This document shows, piece by piece, positions 7,286 to 13,621 of a stretch of 28,047 nucleotides of DNA (position 1 is the first letter of the stretch; every line of letters begins with the position of its first letter). The position numbers and the translations under genes were made by a program. Under the pieces are notes generated by a model that was not told where the DNA came from, did not search any database, and saw only the letters and a list, made by a program, of their open reading frames with translations. Origin of the DNA: a virus; IMG/VR virus record IMGVR_UViG_3300020463_000106, positions 1 to 28,047 of that record; one strand, 5' to 3'.

Positions 7286-8097
7286 TAAAAAAAATCCTCC
7301 AACGAGTTCATTTGACTTGATTGATACGCTTTTTTATGATATATTGTAACAACAAGTTTCTTTTTACCTTTCCATGGACCTGATACTACATCTTTTTCTT
7401 TTACTTTTACAAACTCTGGCCACAAATTAGCAAGATCTTGTTGAGCTTGGTTAGCAACTTCTAATGTGCGCCATGTAGAACATCCACCATCAGCATTAGT
7501 TTCAGAACAACCAACCATATATTTAGCTGATATTCTATTTTTAAAACCTCGTGTTAGCAGTTGTAAGTTTACATCAAAGTCTTCACCTGCATGTAATCTA
7601 TTCCATTCAATATCTCTTGGTATTTTTGGACCATTGTAAAATACATTAGTCATTATTCTTTGACATTCTCTAATAGGCCATTGTCTTAAATCAGGAATTA
7701 CCCAAACTGGTAAAAACCCACCATAACAAATACCTTCATTAATCCATTCATTTATTAAATTAAATGCATCATCAAAATCTTCATTAGTATACTTACGACT
7801 TAACCATTTTGTTCCTTCACCAGGATTTGGTTCTTTTACAACAAATTCTAAATCATCATCAAATACAAAGTGAATTGAATCTTTAAACTCATTAAATATC
7901 CACTCTCTAGTAGGTGCAATACGATTTATATTTTCAGGCAAACATAAAACTTTATCACCATACTTGGATTTCATTTCTTCAAATTCATGAGTTTGTACTA
8001 CAAACTTTGTTATATCTTGATATTTTTTTGGAAGAGCATTATATGTTAATTGTTTATCCATTCTTCCCAAGGTTGGTATTATAATATGTTCTATCAT
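7285..8097 (-). CDS. Glycosyltransferase, TAGT-like (candidate DNA-base glycosyltransferase)
   Basis: The 270-aa product looks like a GT-A glycosyltransferase. It begins IIIPTLGRMDKQLTYNALP, has APTREWIFNEF (61-71), a DDD metal motif in HFVFDDDLEF (80-82) and GED at 171-173 as a likely acidic catalytic site. This pattern (PTxGR, TR-WI, DDDL) fits my recollection of the TET-associated glycosyltransferases that decorate hydroxymethylated bases in phages. No TET/JBP oxygenase is seen here, but a dCMP hydroxymethylase lies about 1 kb upstream. The last six residues, SLEDFF, resemble the clamp-binding tail of gp43 (TLDDFFG). An eight-T run spans the final codons. Assignment to GT-A is firm; the DNA target is inferred. 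Confidence 0.75.
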   Translation of the reverse strand: MIEHIIIPTLGRMDKQLTYNALPKKYQDITKFVVQTHEFEEMKSKYGDKVLCLPENINRIAPTREWIFNEFKDSIHFVFDDDLEFVVKEPNPGEGTKWLSRKYTNEDFDDAFNLINEWINEGICYGGFLPVWVIPDLRQWPIRECQRIMTNVFYNGPKIPRDIEWNRLHAGEDFDVNLQLLTRGFKNRISAKYMVGCSETNADGGCSTWRTLEVANQAQQDLANLWPEFVKVKEKDVVSGPWKGKKKLVVTIYHKKAYQSSQMNSLEDFF

Positions 8098-8104
8098 TTT
8101 TATT

Positions 8105-8398
8105 TTATCCTGTTAGAGTTGCTACTAAATTATTAGCTAAAAATATTAAACCTACACCATTTAGTAGTATTAATGCTCTATCTTTCCATATTACTGATAC
8201 AATCAACCATAAGAAAATTCCTATAATGGAAAGATATAAGTCATATATTTCCATTCCTTCAACACCTCTAATTGACATAGCCATTAGTATAAAAGCAGAT
8301 GCTATCCACTTACAATACCAGCTAACATCGTATTTAGGCGTAGCTGATTTAAATATTCTTTTACTATTTTCTAATTCTTTTTTATCGTATTTTGTCAT
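8105..8398 (-). CDS. Membrane protein, three predicted spans (97 aa)
   Basis: A charged 25-residue N-terminus is followed by three hydrophobic segments: WIASAFILMAMSI, LYLSIIGIFLWLIVSVIW and ALILLNGVGLIFLANNLV. The likely product is an inner-membrane protein. It sits between a 56-aa gene and the glycosyltransferase, with short spacers on each side, in the same transcription unit. No family is recognised. Its place in a modification operon does not by itself imply a modification role. Confidence 0.7.
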   Translation of the reverse strand: MTKYDKKELENSKRIFKSATPKYDVSWYCKWIASAFILMAMSIRGVEGMEIYDLYLSIIGIFLWLIVSVIWKDRALILLNGVGLIFLANNLVATLTG

Positions 8399-8404
8399 TT
8401 AAAT

Positions 8405-8575
8405 TTATTTTTCCTTTTTTATAAACATAATTTGGCCTTGTGATCCTAATTTTAATACAAAAGTATCACCTTCTTTAAGACCAGTGTTTTCAACTTTAAT
8501 CATCTCATCTGGATCAACATCAGCCATTGTTAATCCATTTTCATTTAAAACAAATGTAAAATCTGCGTAAAACAT
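8405..8575 (-). CDS. Small hypothetical protein (56 aa)
   Basis: The ATG at 8575 is chosen because AAGGAG lies 6-7 nt upstream. An in-frame ATG at 8602 would run through this site and through the 3' end of the tRNA gene, so it is unlikely. The 56-aa product is acidic and beta-rich by appearance (MFYADFTFVLNE, DTFVLKLGSQGQIMFIKK), perhaps a small barrel. No family is recognised. Confidence 0.6.
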   Translation of the reverse strand: MFYADFTFVLNENGLTMADVDPDEMIKVENTGLKEGDTFVLKLGSQGQIMFIKKEK

Positions 8576-8590
8576 TTTTATCTCCTTATC

Positions 8591-8667
8591 TGGCGCACCC
8601 ACCAGGAGTCGAACCTGGAACCTACAGCTTAGAAGGCTGTTGCTCTATCCAATTGAGCTATGGGCAC
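8591..8667 (-). tRNA. tRNA-Arg (anticodon UCU)
   Basis: A 77-nt cloverleaf reads on the minus strand from GTGCCCA to an encoded CCA. The acceptor stem is GTGCCCA/TGGGTGC with two GU pairs. The D arm contains AGCTCAATTGGATAGAGC, the anticodon stem ACAGC/GCTGT encloses CTTCTAA (anticodon TCT), and the T arm contains GGTTCGACTCC. UCU reads AGA and AGG; AGA appears frequently in these AT-rich genes, so the tRNA may supplement the host supply. It lies in the gap between dCMP deaminase and the 56-aa gene. Confidence 0.95.
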
Positions 8668-8670
8668 AAA

Positions 8671-9123
8671 CTATATAGTAGTTATATATTCGTATTTTAT
8701 CCCAGCCTCTTTAAATAAAGCTTTGGTTAATCTAGTGGACACTGCCCACTGCTCAGGTGTTCCATTTGTAACTGGTGTTGATACAACTCTTTTTACACCA
8801 ACTTGTATCAATCCCTTAGCGCATTCACTACAAACCGGTAATCCATAAATGTATATTGTACTTCCATTTAAAGATACACCATTATAGGTAGCGTTGTATA
8901 TGCAATTCATTTCTGCATGAACTACATACTTATATTTTTCTTCTCTATTAGTTAAACGTTCTTCTTTATCTTCAATACCACGTGGAAATCCATTATATCC
9001 CTGTGCTAAAACTTGGCCCTTTTTACCAATAGCTACAGCACCTATTTGTGTACTTGGATCTTTTGACCAAGTAGATATCTCTCTAGCTAGTCTAATATAT
9101 TTTTTATCCCAATCATTTGACAA
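8671..9123 (-). CDS. cd: Deoxycytidylate (dCMP) deaminase
   Basis: The enzyme deaminates dCMP to dUMP, feeding thymidylate synthesis. The zinc site is intact: HAE at 69-71 and C98 and C101 in LPVCSEC, in a 150-aa product of family length. The start is uncertain. Family members usually begin MSNDWDK..., which here corresponds to a TTG at 9123 with AGAGG about 10 nt upstream; ATG codons at 9141 and 9147 would add 6-8 residues. It overlaps the end of the hydroxymethylase gene by 11 nt with the TTG start. Both enzymes use dCMP, so their balance could set the ratio of hydroxymethyl-dCMP to dUMP. Confidence 0.93.
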   Translation of the reverse strand: MSNDWDKKYIRLAREISTWSKDPSTQIGAVAIGKKGQVLAQGYNGFPRGIEDKEERLTNREEKYKYVVHAEMNCIYNATYNGVSLNGSTIYIYGLPVCSECAKGLIQVGVKRVVSTPVTNGTPEQWAVSTRLTKALFKEAGIKYEYITTI

Positions 9124-9784
9124 GATTAAAATGCCTCTCATATACATGCAAGTTTTGTACTTGCCAATAGATACTACCTACATCTACATCGAGTTCAGTA
9201 GCTAATTCAGCAAGAACATATTCTTGCCAAGCGTAATCGTTACGATAACCAAATATTACGTCATTTGAACGCATTTGTACTACACAATGTAATTCACCAT
9301 TACGAATATAATACGTTACTGAGTTTGTACAAATAAAATCATTTTTACCGTTTTCATTATATTCTTCCCATATTGAAGGCCTAGTATAAATCATCGATGC
9401 TCGACGTGAATCAGGATTTCTAGTTAATTCTAAAACTACTTGTTCAAATTGTCCATAATATTTTTCTGACCAAATTAAATGGCCATAATTAGAATTGATT
9501 TCACCATGCTCATTTGCAGTAAGTTTCCAAGCCATTGGCGGTTCTTTATCTGTATCATAACGGCCGTTATCGTATATATCAAAAATATTTGTAGATTGAG
9601 ACCTATACCATTCGATTTCATCTCTAATATATTCATCATTTGGCTCACCAAATATAGCTGGTTCATTAGCACAAAATGAAGCACCAATCAATTCAATTGT
9701 TTTTGCACCAGTTCTATCAATAGTAAAGCGTTTATTACTTAATTCATTAATAAAATATTGCTGAATTTGACTAATCTCTAACAT
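9113..9784 (-). CDS. 42: dCMP hydroxymethylase, T4 gp42 type
   Basis: The 223-aa product has the ThyA fold and matches T4 gp42 closely as I recall it: TGAKTIELIGASF, EINSNYGHLIWSE, NPDSRRASMIYTRPS and MRSNDVIFGYRNDYAWQ. The catalytic cysteine is C152 (ICTNS). D183 in GYRNDYAWQ occupies the position where thymidylate synthases have asparagine; aspartate there marks dCMP specificity. The expected reaction is dCMP plus methylene-tetrahydrofolate to 5-hydroxymethyl-dCMP. ThyX elsewhere supplies dTMP. The C-terminus stops soon after the LHVYERHF motif and is roughly 20 residues shorter than T4 gp42. It overlaps both neighbours slightly. Confidence 0.9.
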   Translation of the reverse strand: MLEISQIQQYFINELSNKRFTIDRTGAKTIELIGASFCANEPAIFGEPNDEYIRDEIEWYRSQSTNIFDIYDNGRYDTDKEPPMAWKLTANEHGEINSNYGHLIWSEKYYGQFEQVVLELTRNPDSRRASMIYTRPSIWEEYNENGKNDFICTNSVTYYIRNGELHCVVQMRSNDVIFGYRNDYAWQEYVLAELATELDVDVGSIYWQVQNLHVYERHFNLVK

Positions 9785-10115
9785 TTGATTTCCTATTTAA
9801 AAGATCTTTGTCAATAGCGTCTTGACCAGGAATACCACCACGAAGATACGCAACTAAAAACGAAGCATAATTAATAAGATCTTTACCTGAATCTTCGAGT
9901 GATTCAAAATTAGGTTCATAATCTGGATCAGATTCCATTGCTTCTAAAACACTCCACATACGTAAAGTTTTTGCGTTTATAATATCAAGAATAGAAGCAA
10001 TACCTCTAGGATAATAATCTGCTTGTTGTATTCTTGAGTTTTCGTTTTGATAATCTTGTGACTTACGTGTTTGTAATTCAGCACATTCTTGTAAAACTTT
10101 TAATGATTCTTTCAT
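9771..10115 (-). CDS. Nmad1/DUF1599-like nucleotide-modification-associated protein
   Basis: The 114-aa all-helical product has KSQDYQ at 18-23, a central helix (ILDIINAKTLRMWSVLEAM) and EDSGKDLINYASFL at 74-87. These resemble the KNxDYG and DLxNYA motifs of DUF1599, named nucleotide modification associated domain 1. The assignment is from motif memory and is moderate; a helical NTP-pyrophosphohydrolase-like fold is the alternative. The ATG at 10115 has AAGGA 7 nt upstream. It is the first gene behind promoter 10142-10170 and leads into the hydroxymethylase, with a 14-nt overlap. Confidence 0.6.
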   Translation of the reverse strand: MKESLKVLQECAELQTRKSQDYQNENSRIQQADYYPRGIASILDIINAKTLRMWSVLEAMESDPDYEPNFESLEDSGKDLINYASFLVAYLRGGIPGQDAIDKDLLNRKSNVRD

Positions 10116-10609
10116 AGTTGATTCCTTATTTTATAGTTATTATTATACCATAGTTCTGGTGTAATGTAAACCATTTTTTGCATTTTTTTATCATATTCAT
10201 ATATACCATGTAGTTTATAATCACCTTCTAAAGCATCTCCAATCCAACCATATACTCTATGATTTAATTGTCTTTTAGGCCAATTAGTTCTTTCTTGTTT
10301 CATTATTCGCCACATATATTCATCAACTCTTTGATTTAATTTATATCTAGAATAACTTACTTTATGCTCAGCTTCAATATTATCTTGGTCAATTGTATCA
10401 AAATATTCTTCTGGATTATCAGTTTGACCAAGATGTGTCATAGCAATCCATTCAGCATAATGTCCTTTTATGGTATTTGGTAATATATCTGTATCAAAAC
10501 ATCGATGGGCATCTTTTTTATTACTTTTTATTAGTCGTGCTTCATATGTAGCTCTTTCTTTTACTAATTTCTCATCTAATCCTATTTCGTATATATTCCA
10601 ATTAAACAT
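10112..10609 (-). CDS. Hypothetical protein, possible nuclease-like fold (165 aa)
   Basis: The ATG at 10609 has AAGGA 5 nt upstream and follows the nuclease stop by 1 nt; an in-frame ATG at 10639 lies inside the nuclease gene. The segment GHYAEWIAMTHLG... EYFDTIDQD... EHKVSYSRY has the spacing of a PD-(D/E)xK nuclease (G-AE helix, D, then ExK-like EHK), but this is only suggestive. The C-terminal codons (LWYNNN region) run across promoter 10142-10170, and the stop overlaps the next ATG (ATGA). No family is firmly recognised. Confidence 0.65.
   Translation of the reverse strand: MFNWNIYEIGLDEKLVKERATYEARLIKSNKKDAHRCFDTDILPNTIKGHYAEWIAMTHLGQTDNPEEYFDTIDQDNIEAEHKVSYSRYKLNQRVDEYMWRIMKQERTNWPKRQLNHRVYGWIGDALEGDYKLHGIYEYDKKMQKMVYITPELWYNNNYKIRNQL
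10142..10170 (-). promoter_or_regulatory. Early sigma70-type promoter inside a coding region
   Basis: Minus strand: TTTACA (10165-10170), 17 bp, TATAAT (10142-10147) preceded by ATGG. It lies within the last codons of the 165-aa gene and is the nearest promoter for the Nmad1-like, hydroxymethylase, deaminase, tRNA-Arg, glycosyltransferase and methyltransferase genes. An A-rich tract lies upstream of the -35. Confidence 0.75.
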
Positions 10610-10610
10610 A

Positions 10611-11027
10611 TTATCCTTCGTATATAATTCCTTGATCATTTAATGCTTTTCTATTATCTAAATGATGCTTTTCAGTTAAGTCTTTTGAACTACCATAATA
10701 TGGAACTGCATGATAATTTTGTATCATCATTTGATTAACAGATAAAGGTTCTCCCTCAAAAAAAAGTTCACCTAATATTCTACCAAATTTTCCTTTGTCA
10801 TGTGATACTAATTCAACTTCTTTATCTTTTAATAAACTTTCTAAAAAATATTTAGATTGTTTACCATAAAATTTTTCTTCTAAATCACGAGTACGAGATT
10901 CAGGTGTATCTATTCCCATCATTCTTACTCGTTGTTTTTTATAAGTCATACCAAATCCTAAATCGATATCTACATCGACTGTATCTCCATCTACGACTCT
11001 AGTTACATCTACTTTATACGTATACAT
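10611..11027 (-). CDS. Staphylococcal-nuclease-family thermonuclease
   Basis: The 138-aa product begins with VDVTRVVDGDTVDVDIDLG and continues RVRMMGIDTPESR, the SNase signature. The catalytic arginine R35, E43 and a second arginine R83 (GKFGRILGE) are present, together with calcium-binding aspartates in DGDTVD. The family cleaves DNA or RNA. There is no clear signal peptide, so it probably acts inside the cell, for example on host nucleic acid. The ATG at 11027 has a GAGG site upstream. It is followed by the 165-aa gene after 1 nt. Confidence 0.9.
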   Translation of the reverse strand: MYTYKVDVTRVVDGDTVDVDIDLGFGMTYKKQRVRMMGIDTPESRTRDLEEKFYGKQSKYFLESLLKDKEVELVSHDKGKFGRILGELFFEGEPLSVNQMMIQNYHAVPYYGSSKDLTEKHHLDNRKALNDQGIIYEG

Positions 11028-11036
11028 TTTTTTTCC

Positions 11037-11588
11037 TCATTTATAAAACAAGTGATTATCAATAGTAACCACATGTTCAAGTTGTTTTGACCAATATGGT
11101 TCTACAAAATCTGCATGATACCATAGTGATCCTTCAGTTATATCAGGATATTTTCCTGTTAATACTAAATTTGCTATCCACACAGATGTTAACCATGTGT
11201 CTGAATCTTTAGGTACATCAGGTTTACCATCACAATACCAACTAAATTGACATTGATTTTTAATGGGAACCTCGTTACCTTTCCAGTTAATTTTTGTTTT
11301 TGACTGATAAATTACATCACATACATTGTTTGGAAATAATTCTGAGTGCTGTCTATTTATTGCAACATGTGCTACTGCAACTTTACCCGCAAATGATTGA
11401 TTTGCAGCTTCGAAGTAAATATTTTTTGCTATGCATATTACTGGTTCATTTTGCAAATAAATTTGGTGGCCATGATATGTTATATTATGATCATCACCAT
11501 AAGCTTTTCCAGCTGCAAGGAATAACCACATCAATAATATAAACCAACCTAGGTATAATATTCCTTTATCTACTTTATCATCCTTCAT
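11037..11588 (-). CDS. SleB-type cell wall hydrolase (Hydrolase_2) with N-terminal membrane segment
   Basis: The 183-aa product has an N-terminal hydrophobic segment (ILYLGWFILLMWLFLAAG, 10-27) that would act as a signal anchor or cleavable leader. The Hydrolase_2 domain follows: CIAKNIYFEAANQSFAGKVAVA (catalytic glutamate E60), INR, QFSWYCDG, and the C-terminal LWYHADFVEP and HLFY. SleB-like enzymes cut peptidoglycan glycan strands. In a phage this suits lysis or spanning of the wall. The ATG at 11588 has AGGAG 7 nt upstream and overlaps the end of the cytidylyltransferase gene by 11 nt. It lies among replication genes rather than with lysis genes, which is unusual. Confidence 0.87.
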   Translation of the reverse strand: MKDDKVDKGILYLGWFILLMWLFLAAGKAYGDDHNITYHGHQIYLQNEPVICIAKNIYFEAANQSFAGKVAVAHVAINRQHSELFPNNVCDVIYQSKTKINWKGNEVPIKNQCQFSWYCDGKPDVPKDSDTWLTSVWIANLVLTGKYPDITEGSLWYHADFVEPYWSKQLEHVVTIDNHLFYK

Positions 11589-12000
11589 TTTTTTCTCCTA
11601 ACATAGAATTTCTTAGTGTTGTACTACTAAATCTATGAGCTCTATTATTAAAGTATAATTCAATATCTCTTTCACGACATATTTCTTTACCAGTAAAATC
11701 TTTGTATCTATATTCTTCACCAAGTATACGAACATTAATTGTATACAATTCTAATATATCCATTAGATCTCTTTCAGTTGAATATGGAATTATTTCATCG
11801 ACGTATTTTACGGCTTTTAGTTGAGTATATCTTTCAACTACTGTTTGTATTGGTTTATTCTTACTATCAGATCTATCTATTGTTGGATCAATTTGTAATC
11901 CACATATCAAATAATCACATTGTTGTTTAGCTTCTCTTAACATTTGTACATGCCCCGCATGTAATAAATCAAATGTGCTACATGTAAATCCTATTTTCAT
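11578..12000 (-). CDS. Cytidylyltransferase, glycerol-3-phosphate cytidylyltransferase (TagD)-like
   Basis: The 140-aa product has the nucleotidyltransferase motif GFTCSTFDLLHAGHVQML (HxGH at 14-17) and the C-terminal RFSSTTLR, both needed for CTP binding. TagD-type enzymes make CDP-glycerol from CTP and glycerol-3-phosphate; related enzymes activate other alcohol phosphates or heptose phosphates. The substrate cannot be told from sequence alone. It starts in an ATGA-type overlap with the primase-like gene and overlaps the wall hydrolase. A role in making an activated donor for glycan or DNA decoration is possible but unsupported. Confidence 0.88.
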   Translation of the reverse strand: MKIGFTCSTFDLLHAGHVQMLREAKQQCDYLICGLQIDPTIDRSDSKNKPIQTVVERYTQLKAVKYVDEIIPYSTERDLMDILELYTINVRILGEEYRYKDFTGKEICRERDIELYFNNRAHRFSSTTLRNSMLGEKNEG

Positions 12001-12914
12001 AAATTATTCTTAAAAACAAATTCGATAGCTCTATCGGCTTCTTTTTCGAAATCACGTTTGGCATACCAGTTGCCTGTATCATTATCTAAATCTTGGCATA
12101 TCCACGCGATTTCTTTAGCTGTAATTGGATAACCACGGGCCACTGCATTACCTGCAGTTGATACCATTATTTGGTACATTTTAGAATACCAGCCACTACC
12201 ACTTATTGTTCTATATTCTTCAACGTGTGATTTATTTACAAAAGGGCAGTCTCTATATCCCGTCCATGAAAAGTCAGTTTTATTGAGTGTTTCTTTTCTG
12301 TGTTTGATAAGTCCTTCTTTGATTGCGTCTGGAAGCTTATCGAAAAACGATTCATTTGGTATGACATATCTGTGTTTCTCCATGAGAGCTTTTGGATCCA
12401 TGACGCTTCCTTCATGGGAAAATATAAAGTTGTAAGAGCCTTTGTATTTACTAGGGATGTAGTACATCCTACTAAGATCTTTTGTTTGAGCATCAGCGAT
12501 GTCTCCTATTTCTTTGTTAAGTGCGAACCAAAAGTGTTTAATATTATCAACATCTACATGTTCTGTTAATGGAAATACTAATCTAAATTTTGGATGTTCT
12601 TTTGTAGATGACGCTGTCGAATAACAAACATATCGATATTTAGAATATTTATTATGTATTTCTTCAATATCACCTTCGTAATCATCAACATCAATGATGC
12701 CGAAACCACCCCAGCCGGTTACATTGGAATTTGCTCGGGTGGTCTCGGTCTTATAAATTGCTGGTGAAATTAATGGTGCATCCGTTTTTTTAGGATACTT
12801 ATCACTTTCTGCTAGCTTATATAATATACTTTCAAATTCATCGAATGAATTATAATCCATTCTTTTTTCTGTTTTATTATCGTATATAGAATCAAATATC
12901 GTTAAACTTACCAT
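11997..12914 (-). CDS. Putative archaeo-eukaryotic-type primase/PrimPol-like protein
   Basis: The 305-aa product carries a pattern typical of AEP-superfamily phage and plasmid primases: IIDVDD at 73-78 (metal-binding DxD), YSTASSTKEHPKFRLVFPL at 98-116, and DLSRMYYIPS at 146-155. The histidine usually seen in motif II (SxH) is not obvious; a serine occupies that area. The C-terminal half (about 215-305) is helical and may be a primase-C or DNA-binding domain. It is flanked by MazG-like and cytidylyltransferase genes, with gp43 nearby. No DnaG-type gp61 is in the window, so this could serve as primase or gap-filling polymerase. Confidence 0.65.
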   Translation of the reverse strand: MVSLTIFDSIYDNKTEKRMDYNSFDEFESILYKLAESDKYPKKTDAPLISPAIYKTETTRANSNVTGWGGFGIIDVDDYEGDIEEIHNKYSKYRYVCYSTASSTKEHPKFRLVFPLTEHVDVDNIKHFWFALNKEIGDIADAQTKDLSRMYYIPSKYKGSYNFIFSHEGSVMDPKALMEKHRYVIPNESFFDKLPDAIKEGLIKHRKETLNKTDFSWTGYRDCPFVNKSHVEEYRTISGSGWYSKMYQIMVSTAGNAVARGYPITAKEIAWICQDLDNDTGNWYAKRDFEKEADRAIEFVFKNNL

Positions 12915-13293
12915 GATTACCTTTGTGTGATGGTGCCTCCCAATCTTCTGGTTTAACCAGATCTGGTAGTCCTAGTGGATTAGGTCTTTCTGCTTTAACA
13001 CCTACGTTTTTTCTCATATTTGCATAAAGTACTTCATCCCATGCTTTATATGGATCAACTCCAAATGCATCAAGTGTACCAATTGCAACGACACATAGAT
13101 CAATAAGACCATCAACGACTTCTTCTGCGTCGTTTAACATATATGCTTGTCTTGTTTCATCTAATTCTTCTTGTAAAAATGCTATCCTAAACTTTAAAAA
13201 TTCTTTTAGTTTTTCAGGATTATTTTCAACCCAGTCTCTTGTTCGATATTTACTTTGCATTTGGTAAATATCATCTACCCAGTCTTTACTCAT
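12892..13293 (-). CDS. MazG-like all-alpha NTP pyrophosphohydrolase
   Basis: The 133-aa helical product has EELDE at 42-46 and EEVVDGLID at 57-65, the paired acidic motifs that bind magnesium in the MazG/dUTPase-like all-alpha superfamily, followed by the hydrophobic helix LCVVAIGTLDAFG. Such enzymes hydrolyse (d)NTPs to monophosphates. T4 gp56, the dCTPase that excludes normal cytosine, belongs to this superfamily, so a dCTPase role here is a testable idea given the hydroxymethylase. The gene overlaps the primase-like gene by 23 nt and follows the Sm-like gene in a 1-nt overlap. Confidence 0.82.
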   Translation of the reverse strand: MSKDWVDDIYQMQSKYRTRDWVENNPEKLKEFLKFRIAFLQEELDETRQAYMLNDAEEVVDGLIDLCVVAIGTLDAFGVDPYKAWDEVLYANMRKNVGVKAERPNPLGLPDLVKPEDWEAPSHKGNHGKFNDI

Positions 13294-13565
13294 TATGTAA
13301 TTACCTTTTTATCTGGTACAACCAGACCACTTGTCATACTTCTAACTTGATCAACTAATTCGTCTACCGGATCACATACCATGATTACATGTCTTTTATT
13401 AATTACATGACTATCACCTTTAGCATAAGCCATAAATGGAATGAATCCAATTTTACCTGGTTCAGTTGCTACCATATTAAAAGCATCGCTAATTTCTATT
13501 TCATCTGATCTTTCGATCACCTTTCCAATTATTTCCTCTTGTGAGGTTAATCTTACTAATTTCAT
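13293..13565 (-). CDS. Sm-like small beta-barrel protein (90 aa)
   Basis: The ATG at 13565 has GGAG 7 nt upstream; the frame is also open to a TTG at 13577 that overlaps this site. The product begins MKLVRLTSQEEIIGKVIER, followed by strands EIEISDAFNMVA, GKIGFIPFMAYA and KRHVIMVCDP. This order resembles the Sm/Hfq-like proteins of marine T4-like phages (a cyanophage-type Sm-like structure has been reported), which may bind RNA. The assignment rests on pattern memory. It is first behind promoter 13586-13614 and leads the MazG/primase-like operon. Confidence 0.65.
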   Translation of the reverse strand: MKLVRLTSQEEIIGKVIERSDEIEISDAFNMVATEPGKIGFIPFMAYAKGDSHVINKRHVIMVCDPVDELVDQVRSMTSGLVVPDKKVIT

Positions 13566-13585
13566 TTTTTTCTCCAATGTTATAT

Positions 13586-13614
13586 ATTATACCACAAAAT
13601 GTAGTATATGTACA
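13586..13614 (-). promoter_or_regulatory. Early sigma70-type promoter, extended -10
   Basis: Minus strand: TGTACA (13609-13614), 17 bp, TATAAT (13586-13591) preceded by TGTGG. It occupies the gap after the gp43 stop codon at 13622 and points at the Sm-like gene. Confidence 0.78.
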
Positions 13615-13621
13615 CCGTTTT

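Noticed and set aside
8405-8602. Longer form of the 56-aa gene starting at 8602
   Set aside because: It would overlap the tRNA-Arg 3' end and run through a strong ribosome site placed for the ATG at 8575.
9113-9784. Thymidylate synthase ThyA
   Set aside because: The fold is ThyA-like, but the residue that is asparagine in thymidylate synthases is aspartate (D183) in the gp42-type motif GYRNDYAWQ, and ThyX already supplies dTMP.
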